The notes under the pieces: model-generated
The model's database searches: none
What the model saw: only the letters and a program-made list of their open reading frames with translations
Told to the model about the DNA's origin: nothing
Origin: Neofusicoccum parvum
Taxonomy: Eukaryota > Ascomycota > Dothideomycetes > Botryosphaeriales > Botryosphaeriaceae
Reading direction: 5' to 3'
Length of the DNA: 64,000 nucleotides
Assembly: GCA_020912385.1 (NCBI GenBank)
Contig: CP087221.1
Location: 1,116,001-1,180,000 of the forward strand
Shown here: piece after piece, positions 1-13,831 of the stretch
How positions within the stretch are numbered: position 1 is the stretch's first letter
Layout: every line of letters begins with the position of its first letter
Translations under genes and position numbers: made by a program

Positions 1-3000
1 GGCAGGCGGCCAGGCTCCATGCTGGGCGGCAGTCCTCGCGTGCTCTGAGGGCGGAGGGCCGCTCTCGTTTGACGCATCGCCCATTGGATCCTCCACAACC
101 ACGGGCAAAGCGAACCACTGCTGCACCCAGACAAAGGCCATGTTAGCCCATTGCCTTCCGCAAGACAAAACGAACGGCGAGCGAGTGAAGGCGGCGCGGC
201 ATCTGGCGACGATGGCAATTGAGTCTACATACCGCCTAAGTATACTCTCACGGAGGAGCAGCGCGACGAGCGTGGCGACGGAAGGACGGGCAGCCGAGCG
301 AAGGATGCCAATCACGAAATGGAGAGTGCGAAGGAGAGCGTAAAGAAGGAGAGCAGGAATCGGCGCCCCGGAGCAAGAGCTCGCTTGGAGCGGGTCGAGG
401 CAGATCAATCTTGGGGCGAGCCAGTGAGATGACGCCGGCGGGCGGTAGGCGGTGCTTGAGCAGACTAAGAGGCGGCAAAAACGGTCAGACTGGGAGCAAC
501 CGAGAGAAGGCTGAACGGCGCGTCATCCTGGCAGGCACAGCGCGGCGTCCCTGGGAGCTCACCTTGCACGCACATGCGGGTCCGGCGGGCGGGAGAGGAT
601 GGTCAGTGATCGGCCGCTGGGGCGCTGCCACGGCTCTTCCTAAAATATCACCTCGACGCTGCGGCTGGTGAGGTGGCGAGTAAGACCCTGGCCCGGCAGC
701 GCGACGGAGCCCACGGGCGCGACGCCGTTCTGGCTGGACCGCTGCGTCGCCGCTGCGGGCGTGATCCTGGCGGCGCGTGGGAGCCTCAGACCTGGCTCGG
801 CTAAAGGGAGGGCGAGAGCCCCATCTCCAGGGCCCGTAAATTTCGACAGCGCCGTGGCCGCGGATGCGCACTTGCAGGCGCGGCGGGCGCTGCCGGCACA
901 GGGTCGTGGAATAATGCCGGCCGTGGCCTCCACGCTGCCTGTGGCGCCGCGCAGGGAGCACGGCGCAGACGCACGACGCACGACGCACGACGCAGCCCGC
1001 TCCAGGCGCCCGGCGGCAGTGCGAGTGCGGGTGCGGGTGCCCAGGTGCTGCTGCCCGCGCCGCCGCCAGGCGTGCAGGCCGCCAGCCCAGGCGCTGCGCG
1101 GCCGCCGGCCCAAAGCAGAGACATGAGTCTCGCAGCGTTGAGGTTCAGGTCCGACGTCACAGCTAACGACGGCCCAGAGCGCCAGGGATGCCGGCCGCCA
1201 GCCAGCCCCAGACGTCAGATGCCCCGAGGAATCAGCTCCGCCTGATGCACATTCCGCTTTTCCATGTTTCCCTGCGCGAGCCCGCGAGCCCTGCTCCTGC
1301 CGCGCCCGCTCCGCCGCTGGCGACTGCCTCGCGCCGCGCGCCTCCGCACGCCCAGCTTGAGCTCGCCCGTCGCGCTGGGGGCCGTCGCCCGCCTGCCGTC
1401 TTGCGCGCGCGGTCTCGCGGCGTCCTTGCAAGTCGGCTTCGCAAAAATAGCACGCTGGAAGGCGAACGATCGACGGCTAGACGCCCAATGCAGCTCCCTC
1501 CCGACGATCACAGGCCCTAGCCGGCCGTCTGCCACAGCCCGGCATGGTTTCTGTGGCGAACGCCCGCCGTGCTGCAGGGGGCCCGCGACACCTGACGACG
1601 ACTGATTACGCGACTCTGCGCGCACACGGCAGATGATCTTCGAGCAGCCTCGCGGACCCCGACTCAGCGCTGCGTCGGCGTCGTCCGCTGCCGGGAGCCG
1701 CACAACGTCGACGGACTCGGCTCCTACGCGAGCGCGCCCGGAGCGACTCCGTGCCGCCCTTTACGCGCGCTCTGCGGCGGCTACAACACCGATCCTTCTA
1801 TCGACACGTCCCCATGCCGGAACCGTCTTTGCCACAGCCCGCTTGTGGGGTCGCGCATGGTCTGCCCGGTGAGCCTGCTGTTCGACTCCCCGCTGTGTGG
1901 CGCGTGCACTGCCTCAAGGTGGTGTTCGCCCGGCCTGCCCAGCAAGCACGACACTCGCGGCAGTGTTCTCCAGATTCCTGCCGTGGGCGTGCTACTGCCC
2001 GTCGCGTGTTCCGGGTTTCTGGGCTGCGATCCCTCCTGTTTTGCTTTTTTTCTTTTCCTCATCGGGCGAAAGCTCACGCCTCGTACGATCTCCGAAAATT
2101 CCTCTCGCCGAGCCTTGGTCCAGACGCCCATTTCGCAGAGACAGTACGCCTCTCGAGCACGGAAAGTGGAGCATCATGCTTGCCGCGTTCCTCATCGCCG
2201 TGTGTGTCGGACGCTGGGGCTGGCTGACGAGATTGCTATTATCTCCGGGACCCACGTGCATCCGTCCTTTCGCAACTCTTCCCCCGAGCTCCCTATTTCT
2301 TTGATCCACCCTGCCACCCGTCCAGAGGCACTCAGGCCTTGGAACACTGCTCGAAGTCACGCTTACTACTTTCACACACATGCCGGACTGGCGGTGAACA
2401 TCATCGATGTTGGGGTTGTTCGGGTGTATGTCACTACAAAGAGCAGCCGGTAGAGCTGCATATTGGTTCATTTGCACAGCTGTCCAATTGGATGGCCGCG
2501 GAAACTGTTGCGATGAGAGTCATCCGCAGCCTAAACGGACAACGCAGCTCTACAGTTCCGTCGCTATCACCAGCTAGCATTGCCACCTTCTATCCGAAGT
2601 TAACGGCGAGCGAGCTGACAGGGGCACTGTGGCCATGCTTCCGACTAGGTCAGCTGTAGACAGCTCTACCCAAGAAAGTTTTTCCAGCTCCCATCCTGTC
2701 GGCTCCCCCAGTTTCTGGTTCTCCGCGACACGTCATTTTAGCGCTCGCGAGATCCCTGGTCTGCGCAGCCACACGGCTCTTGACAGCGGTGGCTTGTTGC
2801 GTGCTGCATGGAATAGGAGAGAAGAGAGCTGAGAAGAATGATCCACTGACACGTGGATGATGTACGACCTGACAAACGGTCTCTGTCAAGGGCTAGCGTA
2901 CTTTTGCCTGACTAGGGTCGATATGGTTGCTCATTGGACAGCTTCAGAATGAAACTAATCTTCCTTCACAAGGGCAGCAAGTGCCACACACCGACTTTGA

Positions 3001-4333
3001 TTGAACGGAGCTCATTCACTTAGCCAGCCGATGATTTGGACCACTCAAGTAGCATACGTTGTCGTGTATAAGCACTAGACAGACGTTGGGACGGCAGATG
3101 CTGCAAGTGAATCACACGGCCCACTCGAATCGATGGCTTTTATCCTGCGACACGCTGAACGCAGACTTTAGCGAGGTGGGCTTTTCTTCTGCACTCGCCG
3201 CCGGTGCGGTGAGTCCCACCCGGTACACCACGGTCTGCGACACTTGACTCCTTATCGTGGCTCAGCGCTGAAATTGCGGTGAAGATCCAAAAGCAGGATT
3301 CTTTTTCTTTCTTCTTTTTTCTCTGCTTCCTGCATATCCGATCGATCCCTTTCTGACAGCGGCAGCCCCTCGGGAGACAAGGACGAGATAATCTGGGAAC
3401 GGTTGAGGGCAAATACTCTCTTACTTTGCGTGGCTCAAATACTCCTGCTTGAATGGTTTGCCCCTTCCTGAGGCTTAGATAGCCACGTATTTGGTCCGAG
3501 GAGGGGCGGTGGCAATGCATAGCTCCTTCAAACCAGCTTGCCTAGTCTCCTTTCATCAGTACGAAAAATTCCCATCGCCATGACTCAGCTCCCTGGCTTG
3601 AGTAGAATACGACAACCGAAATCTCTCGCAGAAATGCCTCGTAAGTGGTAATATCCACGAAGTCCAAACAACCTACCTAGTTGGAGTGCAAGGACTGAGG
3701 TTTAGGTGTGATTGGTCCAATATTGTAGCACCACACGGAAGCGCCCATCATAGAGGGCATATGGCATTTGGACCGGTCGATGTGGATATCATGATAGTAA
3801 CATTGGTGCAGAAGCCGGTGGGGGTAGTAGCGACTTTGCGGGACGTAGGACGGGATGCTTGTGTCATCAACGACGCCATTGATGGTCATGCAAGGAATAA
3901 CAAGATGAACCTCGCCATAGTTGGGAACTACGCTGGCAGGCAGGAAATTTCGAATCACAGGCTGACTACTACGCATGGACAACCATGGTACTGTAGAGGA
4001 GCGATTTATCCAACCTCAACCCCGGCACTGAGACAGTTCACTGAATCCGTGACCTGTGTCACAGAGCTTTCACAAAACCACTGAGATAGGAGACTTGGAG
4101 AATTCCCCTACGTGCTCTGGATCACAGTCAACGGCCCAAAGACGGTGTTGCCTGTTATGGAGATTTGCACGTGACCGCGTGATTGCTTCATCGCGCCAAG
4201 ACACGGGAGTTCCTATCGGCGTTATCGGGCTGGAGCCTGGGCCGCGCGGGTCTTTGCCATCACCACGCTGCGCCGGCCGCTGACTTCTGCATCTCTCCGG
4301 ACGACTGCATCCATCCTTGCGCAGCGGAGCAAT
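1..4333. other. Long stretch with no supported gene
   Basis: The first 1.6 kb is very GC-rich, and the overlapping open frames on both strands there look compositional. From about 2 kb the composition becomes more balanced. I see no recognisable domain, no chain of exons and no RNA gene. A pyrimidine run at about 3298-3325 is the only promoter-like feature. The last few hundred bases are probably the promoter and leader of the SNF2-RING gene that starts at 4334. Confidence 0.5.
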
Positions 4334-7300
4334 ATGTCTCGCATAGCGACAGAGGTACAGGCTGTGGAAGTCTTGCCCTCGGGTGAGGAGGCTTTCACTT
4401 CATCTCATGGCGCTGCTGCGACATTTCGCGACTACTGCTGGCCGCCGCTGCACAGCGACCGACGGGAGTCCGAAGAGCCTCCCAACAAGCGTCGACGCGT
4501 TGTGACAGATGGCTTGCAACTCCCAGATGAGGCTGCTGGCACAGGCTTAGATTCCGTTTGCCTATGCCAGATCAAATTCGAGTCGGTAAGTGTATACTCG
4601 TTCTGTTCGCCAACTCACAGCTGAGCGGCCACGCAGGCATTCCAAAGTGCCGAGCACCATGCCGACATCTTCTCGACGACAACCACCGAATCAGCCTCTG
4701 GACTGTTTTTGAAGGCAATCGATCTGGACTCCTCATCCATCGTCCGCTTAACTTTGTCGAAGGGGATCGGGTCAGCAGATCTCCGCGTGACCCTCGCATC
4801 CGAGCAACCTCTCAAATCCGCTGCAATGGCCCATCTAGATCACATCGCAAGAGTTTCAAGCATCGAGTCATCGTATGGGAAGAGAAAACCAGAATCTCGT
4901 CCACTATCGACCCGAATCCTCATTTCACCCAATTCTCTGGATCAACCCCGCCTTGCTATGGAGCTGCAGCTGTTGTGGGCAACTGGTGTCGAGAGTGATG
5001 AAGGTGGCCGAGCTAAGAGCGGATTCGCCACTCTTGAAAGAGAGATGCTGTCGTACTACTTCCCTCCATCCGCTGGGCTTGACGCGCCATGGAATATCAA
5101 GACGTTCTACGAAAGCGTCTACGTTCCCTCCAGACACTCCGCCGAAACACCCGAAATGCCAAAGGACCTTTTGAACTGCACATTGTACCCATTTCAACGT
5201 CGATCCGTCCAATGGCTGTTGCAGCGCGAGAATGTCAGACTCACCGAGGGCATCCTCTCGTCCTTGGAGGACGATCAAAATCGATTGCGAGCAACAGCAC
5301 CCTCTTTTGAGCCTGCCCGAGACTGCAACAACCGCCGTTGTTTTGTTAGCCACCTACGCAAGAAGATAGTCACGGATCTGGCTGTTCTTTCAAATGACGA
5401 AATGGGCGATCGGCGGGGTATCCTTGCAGAGGAGATGGGCCTGGGCAAGACGGTGGAACTCACCGCACTGATTTGCTTGCACCGACGCAAAATTGAACGG
5501 CCAACGTTATACGATTCTTACACGGGGACCAATGTGGTTACTAGCGGCGCTACGCTCATCATCACCCCGCCTGGAATTCTGGAGCAATGGAAGAGGGAAC
5601 TCAATAACCATGCTCCGCAGCTAAAAGTTTTCCATTACAAGGGTATGCCCCCGATAACAGCGTCGAAGAAGCAGAAAGAGGCGGACCTTGTCAAGGAACT
5701 GTCGGCCTATGATGTAGTTTTAACTACATACCATGTCCTCTCCCGCGAAATTCACTACGCAAATACCGCTCCCAAACGCGACCTCCGCAAAGCCAAGCAG
5801 TACGAACCACGCCGAAGCCCTCTTGTTCAGATCTCATGGTGGAGATGCTGTCTGGATGAAGCGCAGATGATAGAGAGTGGAGTCAGCCAGGCCGCAACGG
5901 TCGCTCGAGTCATTCCTCGGGTGAACGCTTGGGCTGTGTCCGGAACGCCGGTAAGAAAGAACGTACAGGATCTACTCGGGCTCCTTATCTTTCTTCGTTT
6001 CGAACCCTTCTGCAATTCGAAGCCGCTATGGAACCGCCTCGACAGGAAAGCCTTCAACGACATTTTCTCGTCCATCGCTTTGCGTCACACGAAAGATCAG
6101 GTCCGCGACGAGCTCAGATTACCCCCGCAGAAAAGAATTGTCATGCTCGTGCCGTTCACTCCGATTGAGGAGCAAAACTACAGCCAGCTGATACAACAGC
6201 TTTGCGAGGACTGTGGGTTGAGCTCGGACGGCATTCCAGCAGAGGACGGCTTCGATTTGGAGGACCCTCGTATTGTGGATAAGATGCGCGGGTGGTTGAC
6301 TCGACTCCGCCAGACTTGTCTTCATCCGCAGGTCGGCGGCAGGAATCGGCGAGCGCTGGGTCGTGGCAACGCGCCTCTACGAACAGTCGCGGAGGTGTTG
6401 GACGTAATGATTGAGCAAAACGACACACTTGTCAGGACAGAAGAGAGGGAGCATGTTTTGGCTCAGGTTTTGCGTGGCCACATACTGGGTTTTGCGAAGA
6501 GCGACACAGAGCGCAGTCGCAAGGCTCTGGACATCTACAAAGATGCTTTGAAACAAGCAGAGGTGTTTGTTACCGAGGCTCGCCTTGACGTGTCTGAGGA
6601 GGAGGCCCGGTTGAAGGCTGACGGCTCTGGTGCAACGAACAAGCCAGATGTGGATACGAAGACAGACAGTGGTTCCGAGAGCGACAGCGACGACAAGGAC
6701 GAGAAGAAATCTGGCCGGATTGCTACTCTCCGTAAGGCTCTTCGATCTGCCCTCGAGGTACACCACATCTGCACGTTCTATGTTGCTTCCGCGTACTATC
6801 AAATCAAGACCAACGAGGACTTGACAAAACCTGATTCAGAAGAATTTCGGGAATTGGAACAACTCGAGACACAATTCTACGAGAAAGCCAAAGTAATACG
6901 GAAGGAACTCTTACAGGAGAGCCACTCAAGGGCAGAGAAAGTCATGGGTAAGCTCAAGGCTCACTCAAAATTGCCTCTCACGGAAATTCCCGTCCTCGAT
7001 GATCGTGGTGGCATAGAGAGCCGACGGATTCTGGAGAAATTGGATGGCATAATCGACAGCCTCAACGAACAAGGCAACCAGCTCAATGAATGGCGAGAAA
7101 AGGCCATTCGGATTCTGCTAATGCCTTTGGTCGATGAAGACGACGAAGAGACTACCGGTGAAGAGTATGAAGCCAGCACCAAGGCTCAAGACGAACTGCA
7201 GGCATACGTCACCTTGCTCCGTGCCATCATTGCCGACAGGCACCGACTCCTTACGGGACAGTCTAACAAATTCATCGACGACGAAACAAAGGCGGCGCAG

Positions 7301-8836
7301 AAGCTGGCCAAAGAAGGAGATGGCCCTGCACCAGAACTGCTTACGGAGCTAGCAACGAAGCGAGATCGACTTAAACCCACCGACGCGGACGGTTCTCTGA
7401 GAGGCATTATTTCCGAGGCTCGGTCTTTGGCCACCTCATTGCAGTGGTCATCCGAGAACCGGAGCCAGAGAGTCGGCGTAGAACTGAACATCGCAGAGAA
7501 GCAACTCGAGGAAACGGGGAAGGTGTTCAACTATGAGACGAAGAAGCTAGCAGAGCTTGAAAAAGAGCTGGAGACGTACCGCACTTGCATGAACCTGCGT
7601 GTTGAATATTACAGGCAACTACAAGTTCTCAGCGATCAGCTCCAACCTTATAAGGAAGAGCTTGATGAGGAGCTTGACCGAGACGCATTGTGTGCGCAGG
7701 AGCAGAAAGAGCGCAAAACAGCGGACCGGTTGGCGACATTGAAGACGAAGCAGAGGTTTTTGCTCCATTTGAAGAAGGAGTCGAACGAGCAAGAAGGGCC
7801 GCGTCTCTGTGTCATTTGCCAGAGCGATTTTGAGATTGGTGTACTGACGGTGTGCGGCCACCAATACTGCAAGGAGTGCTTCACCATCTGGGCAAGGCAG
7901 CACCACAGCTGTCCTTTGTGCAAACGGCGCCTCAACCTCAACCGGGACTTCCACGAAATAACCTACAAGCCCAAAGAATTGCGCGCGCAGGAGGAACATC
8001 AAGCAACACCGTCATCGGATGGGCAGTCTTCTCCTGGATCCGGCTCGTCGTCGATCTACTCGGAGCTGAGTCAGTCCACGATGAATGATATCAAGACCAT
8101 AGACCTGAACGGCTCGTTTGGCACCAAAATCGACACGCTGGCGAGGCATATGCTGTGGATTCGTCAGAACGACCCGGGGTCAAAAAGCGTCGTCTTTTCC
8201 CAGTACGGCGATTTCTTGAAGGTTCTGGGGGAGGCATTCAGGCAATTTAAGATTGGATTTTCCAACATCGCCGAAAAGGGAAGTATTGAGAGATTCAAGC
8301 AAGATCCAAGCGTCGAGTGCTTCCTGCTCGACGCCAAGTCGGATGCGTCCGGGCTGAACTTGGTCAACGCGTCGTACGTATTCCTGATGGAACCGCTCAT
8401 CAACGCAGCGATAGAGCTCCAGGCGATTGCTCGGATTCACCGGATAGGACAGCAGCGGCCGACGACGGTGTTCATGTACCTGACGGTGGACACGGTGGAG
8501 GAGAACATCTACGAGATCAGCGTGCAGCGGCGGCTGGAGCACATGGCGGGCCAGATCAAGGGCAAGTCGCGGTCGGGGTCGGCGACGCCGGTGCTGCAGG
8601 AAAAGGTGCTGGACGCAGCGAACTCGCTCGAGCTGCAGCAGGCTCCGATATCCAAGCTGCTGGTGCAGAAGAAGGGCGGCGGCGAGGTGGTCAGCAAGGA
8701 GGACGTGTGGAGCTGTCTGTTTGGCGACGGGCGGCAGCGGCGGACGAAAGGGGCGGGCGCAGCAGCGCTGGAGATGGAGGTTGAGGTTGGGCGGTTCCTG
8801 AGGGCGGAGGCGGCGGACAGCAGATCACGGCAGTGA
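4334..8836 (+). CDS. IRC20: SNF2-family ATPase with embedded RING finger (IRC20/SHPRH-like E3 ligase)
   Basis: Two exons, 4334-4585 and 4637-8836, with a 51-bp phase-0 intron (gtaagt...gcag), encode about 1483 residues. Motif I (EEMGLGKTVE) lies near residue 355, the motif II variant DEAQ near 491, WAVSGTP follows, and the C-terminal helicase half with SDASGLNL and ARIHRIGQQ is at about 1240-1380. A C3HC4 RING finger (CVIC...CGHQYC...CPLC) is inserted at about 1141-1182, between the two helicase lobes and after a long charged coiled-coil region. This order is the hallmark of SHPRH and yeast Irc20, which are nuclear ATPases with E3 ubiquitin/SUMO-directed ligase activity linked to DNA damage tolerance. 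The length is close to yeast Irc20. The first exon carries a basic stretch (NKRRRVV), a possible nuclear signal. The family assignment is strong; the substrate is unknown. Coding is on the same strand as palF downstream, with a separate promoter region between them. Confidence 0.93.
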
Positions 8837-10079
8837 GGCGGCGGTTCTCGTATCGCGCGAGTAATTGGCAGCGTGAAATGAAGATGGATGGCAGAAGACA
8901 CATGCGTGACGAAAGCAACCGGCGAGGAAGCCTCCCGCGGCGCCGATCGCTGCCCCGGGCAACGGCGGCAGCGAGTCACGACCGGCCAGCAGCGAGGCCG
9001 CGAGGGGCCGGGTGGCCGGGCGGCTCTGGCTGGCGCGGCTCGCCAGGGCGGCTGGCCGGCGCAAGGGCTCCGGCGGCGCAGCGCTGGCGCGGGAATGCGG
9101 GCGTTGCTGTGTTCGACGCAGCGTGAAGAGTGGCTCGGCCGGGCTGGCAGGCGTGTGGCAGCGTGCATTCCGCACCGACCCGTGGGATCGGATGCTTGGC
9201 GAAGGCTTGAGTGCGGCCGGCGGACGAATCAGCGCGCGCGCCCGGCCGCGATCGCGGGGCGTCGCACTCTTGTTGCGGCCGGCTCTGGGGCCTGCCAGTC
9301 GACGGCGCCAGGGACAGACACGGGCGTTGACGAGACCCAGGCGTGGGCGCGGCGGGCGAGGGCGCGAGGCCGCGGGCGCAGGCGGGCGGCGCGCAGGCGG
9401 GAGCCTCGAGGCCTTGTGGGCGCGCAAGCTTTCTCGCACGGCCTAGCAGGCCCCCTAGCTCGCACCAGCGCGCCGCGTCCCCTCCTCGTCCATCACAAGG
9501 AGCCAAGTCAGCGCGCCCGCGGCCACCCTTGCGCCGCCCCAAACCCTCCCTATATTATACTACCAGGCCGCAGCCGCTCACTTCCCCATTGCCGTCTGCC
9601 CCTGCGCTGTTCCACCGCTTCGTCTTGTCCCGCATCTTGGCACCTCAGGCTCAGCGAGCCAAGAGCACCACGGCTCATTGCGTCTGCTGAACCCTCTGCC
9701 CAAGCTGCGAGCTGTGTGTTCTGTACGCGCCCTCCCCGTGCCCCTCTCCGGCCAGCCTGCACGCCTCAACACCACGCGCGGCCCGCGAGGCTGCAGCCGC
9801 CGGCCCCGAGCCCGCCACGCCGCCGCCCGCCGCGCTCACAGCCCCCATGGGCGCCGCTGCTGCGAGCGCTGATGCCGCTGCCGCTGCCGCTGCCGCTGCC
9901 GATGCTGATGCTGACGTTGCGATGCCACAGGTCGCGTCTCTGCCCGCCGCTCGCACGTCGCTGAGACGATCGCCGAAACCGCCGCGTCGCGCCTCGCCGC
10001 CGCACCCCTAGGCCGCACAACACACGCTTTCAATCTCGTTCTGGGCTCCGCCGCATGATGTGAGCACCTGGACCCGAGC
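8837..10079. other. GC-rich intergenic region and long palF leader
   Basis: Very GC-rich DNA (8.9-9.5 kb) with long overlapping open frames on both strands that show no conserved motif; I treat these as compositional artefacts. The right half is probably the promoter and leader of palF. A TATA-like run lies at 9551-9559. Confidence 0.5.
9551..9559 (+). promoter_or_regulatory. Candidate TATA element of palF
   Basis: The AT run tatattata is an island inside GC-rich DNA, about 520 bp before the palF start codon. If it is used, the leader would be several hundred bases long, which is common for fungal regulatory genes. It is inferred from position only. Confidence 0.35.
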
Positions 10080-12537
10080 ATGCCTACCAGTACGGCTCGC
10101 GCATCCCCAACGTCATCGCCGTCGCCGTCGCCGGGCCCGGGCAGGTCGCTGCTTTCCCGCATCAAGTCCCCCTTCGGCTCCAAGGCCCGCCACATCTCCG
10201 AGTTCTACATCAAGCCCGACGACCCCCACCGCCAGTACTCGCCCGGCGACCTCATCTCCGGCGCCGTCGTGCTCAAGGTCGTCAAGCCCATCCGCGTCAC
10301 CCACATCGTCGTTTCACTGCATGGCTACGTGCAGGTCTACAAGAACCCCAACTCGCCCGGCGACGGCTACCGCTCCCACTACTCGGCGATAGCCACCGGC
10401 AAGGGCAGTCGCATCGGCGGCTACTTCGGCAATGGCTTCGCGTCGCTGTTCGAGGACGAGGTCGTGCTCTGCGGTGAGGGCCGCCTTGGCGAGGGGACGT
10501 ACCAGTTCAACTTCGAGCTGGAGTTCCCCAGCAAGGGCCTTCCCAGCAGCATCGACGTGAGTCTCCCGCTGATCCGCACCGTTCCGAGCCCCGATGCTGA
10601 CCCAAGTCCAGTTCGAGAGGGGCACCATTTCGTACATGCTGACCTCCACCATGACCCGCCCCACCACCATCATGCCCACCGCAACCTGTGACAGGAAAAT
10701 CTACCTCATCGAGAGCATCGACATCGCCCCCTTGGTCCGCCCCAAACCCAGGATAGTGACTCTGGAGAGAGTATCACGCCGCTCGCGAGCGAAAAGCAAG
10801 GTCAAGAAAGGCACCGGCACCGGCTCTGGCTCCAACGGGGAGCGGTCCAACGGTTCAGGCTCCAATGGCGACCAGTCCAATGGCCAGACCCGCACAGAGC
10901 CCTCTCGGAGCAGCCGAGTGTCGGAACTCAGCGAAGATGTCGAGACTCCCGGGAGCCCAGCGCCAAGCGAAACAAGTTTTGACAGCCACTTGAGCAGCAG
11001 TAATGGAGGCTCTTCCAATGCCTCCGGTCCCTTGTCGGCCAGAGGGACTGAGAACGGCAATCCAGGCTCGAGCAAAACTGTCTACTTGGACAAGAACCCA
11101 ATCACCGCCACCATTGAGCTGTTGAAGGCTGGTTTTCTGCGAGGTGACAACATCCCGCTGAAGATCACCGTCACCCACACAAAGCATGTTCGGAACCTCC
11201 GAGGCATCATCGTCACCCTCTACCGCCAAGCGCGCGTGGACATGCACCCCGCAATACCCGTCGTCATGAACGCGAAAGGCGAAAAGGTCCTGACCGAGGA
11301 CTACTACCCAAAGTCGAAAACAGGTCTCGGCGGCCTCTCGCTCTCGTCGGCCGGGTCCAGTCACGTCTTCCGGAAGGATTTATCACAATCATTTGCCCCT
11401 CTGATTGTGGACCCACGGACACGCACTGCCGAAGTCAAAGCATCTGTTCGCGTGCCGGATGAGGCCTTTCCCTCAATCACGTCTGTGCCCGGGGCTATGA
11501 TATCTTTTAAATACTACGTCGAGGTTGTCGTGGATTTGCAGGGAAAGCTTACCGGACTTGACAAATATTTTTCTAATTCGGGCATGATGCTCAGCGTTCC
11601 TGCGTCCTACGGAACTGCCCCTCAGCTCACCAAAGCAGACGACAGCAATGGTGGTGGTGTCTTCTCTGCTTGGGGAGGCCATTATCTGGACACAGAACCT
11701 CTTCGGAGAGACAAGGGCGTCGTTTCCTGCGTCTTCGAAGTTATTGTCGGTACCAGGGACAGCGACAGACGGAAGGGAAAGCGGAGAGCGACAACTGACG
11801 ATGAACTTAACCCTGCGTTTTCTGTCAACGGCGATGAAGATGGCCACACTGAGGAACGATCGCAGTACGGAGCTCACGGACCTCAACCGCCCCCGCCACT
11901 AGGAACGGAGCAGCGCGATTACTACTATGACCAACCTCCATACGAGGAAGAATTTCGTGAAGGGGTCCCGCATCCATATGCTCATCCGATATACCCGGTT
12001 CCGGACATGGTGAACGAAGACAACTTACCGGAGAAAGAACGCCTTCGACGCGCAGAGGCGCGCTTGGTCCCTAGTGCACCAACCATGGAAGGGGAAGCTT
12101 CGAATGCTGATGTGAGCCATGCTCCATCAGCACCTGTTATTCCGGAAGAGGCGCACCATGGTCATTTGTACCGGACGACGTCGTCCATAGAGATGGCGGG
12201 TCCTTCTGCTCCCTCCTTGGATGCATTGGGCCCATCAACGTCCAACGGGTCGGAAGAAACGGCGGCTCCAATGTACGCTGAAGGGCCGGGTTCTTCGAGG
12301 AATCATGCCTTGGCCGAAGCAACAGATGACAAGCACGACCTCCAGCGAAGGAGACTCGAGATGGATCGAAGTGCCCCTGAAGAGATGGAAAACGGGGATC
12401 CTGCAATCGGCAGCAGCAGCAGCGCTCCAAGTGTCCCACCGGCTGCTGATTTCGCGCCGTCGGCACCGATGATTTCCGAGGAAGAATACGTCTTCCCCGA
12501 CACAGAACCAACAGACCTGCCGAGATACGAGCGGTGA
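10080..12537 (+). CDS. palF: PalF/RIM8 arrestin-like ambient-pH signalling protein
   Basis: Exons 10080-10556 and 10612-12537, separated by a 55-bp phase-0 intron (gtgagt...ccag), encode about 800 residues. The N-terminal arrestin fold starts near residue 36 (HISEFYIKPDDPHRQYSPGD) and is joined across the intron to FERGTISYMLTSTMTRP, a stretch very typical of PalF/Rim8. The arrestin-C half follows a Ser/Gly/Asn-rich linker (KNPITATIELLKAGFLRGDNIPL). The C-terminal third is Pro/Ser-rich and low complexity, with repeated PSAP-type motifs; PSAP motifs can recruit ESCRT-I. In the Pal/Rim pathway PalF binds the tail of the 7TM sensor PalH at the plasma membrane and, when ubiquitinated at alkaline pH, recruits ESCRT components that lead to PacC processing. 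The length matches the Aspergillus nidulans protein. The start is the ATG that directly precedes the arrestin domain in frame. Confidence 0.93.
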
Positions 12538-13269
12538 TGAACAATAGGCGTTAATTTTGGCGTTTTGATATGTCAGGCATGAACAGGGTTTGGGCTCGTG
12601 AGGGATCTTTCGACGCGAGCATGGACGTTTTCTACTTTTGGCGTGTTGATACCCAGGTCCGGCTCACGACTGCACGGACTTTCGGCTTATCTTTGGGAAA
12701 GAAGGTTTCACGGCAGCATCAATTGTCGTCCTGTTTGGGAAATGGAGGATCATTTCCAGCGGAGTTCTTATTTTAGGGTCGAGGACAGCGAAGCCCCACT
12801 CGGTCTGTGTGGCATTGAAGAATTGAAAGTAAGATAGACATAGGGAACGAGTCAGCAAGCAAAAAATAGGTATTATCCGAATTTTTCGGCAAGACTTTCC
12901 TGTGCCACGCTTTGATGCTCTCACTCTTGACAAGTTGGCGTGGCCCCAGAGTTGTTCTCCACAACCGCAACTCACGAGACCAATAGCGCAAGCGCCCCGC
13001 AACGACAGAGCACGCGCCGTCCTCGACCCCTCCGTGCATCAAACAGGGTCTTCGTTTGATCTGTGTGATGGGTCACTTTCATGCGCCCGTTGCCGGCTGG
13101 ATGGTCAATCAAGCTCAGACCTTCTTTGGTGCTGATTCAAACGAGAAAACGTGTGAAGAGCTGCAAAGGGTGTCACGTTGATGGCTCGTATACGCAGCCA
13201 GCTGTACATACACAGCGCGTAGCCATCTCATCCTTCCCCATCCGCCACGTCAACATTGTGCCTTCAGAA

Positions 13270-13310
13270 TCTCTCTTTCTCTCTCTCTCTCTCTCTCTTC
13301 CTCCCTCCCT
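13270..13310. repeat. CT-rich pyrimidine tract
   Basis: An almost pure C/T stretch dominated by CT dinucleotides. Such tracts often sit just upstream of transcription starts in filamentous fungi, but they are also simple repeats prone to slippage. Confidence 0.7.
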
Positions 13311-13831
13311 GGGCGAACGAGAAACATCCCTGAAGGCAGCGGATGGACAATCAAACAATAACGTGGATACCGTCGCCGGATTAGTTCCTTGTTTTGAGCG
13401 GCCCATTTTCAAAACGGGCAAACCAGAAACAGCAATGACCGCTGGGGAGGGGCACGCACGCACACACTTGCCCGTCCAGCCAATCGCTCGCGCGAAACCA
13501 GGATCGCGGCGGGTACGCGCCCAGCTGCTGGGTAAGTCAGAGACTCAGCGACGATTCTGTTTGCCCATCCTTTTTTGTTTTTTTTTTTCTCTTTCTCTCT
13601 CCTTCCTTGACTCTCTGCATCGCATCAGGAGACCACGCACTCCATGCGACGCGCATGCGCGCCTCGGAAGTCAAAGTAATAATGGTAATAAGCAAGAAGG
13701 CGAGAGAACGTTCGCGCGGACTGCAGATTGAAACAGAGTTCAGGAACGAGGCGACAAGGAACGACAGACGCACACGCGCGCACACCTCAGCGCTAGGAAC
13801 GAGCAACACCCACCCCCGGCTTCCTCCGCTG

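Noticed and set aside
3677..4084. Overlapping frames of 101 and 132 codons on opposite strands
   Set aside because: Both strands are open over the same DNA, with no domain, splice partner or promoter signal to choose between them.
8888..9964. 358-codon + strand frame before palF
   Set aside because: Very GC-rich DNA in which several frames on both strands are open at once; the translation is Arg/Ala/Pro-rich without conserved blocks.
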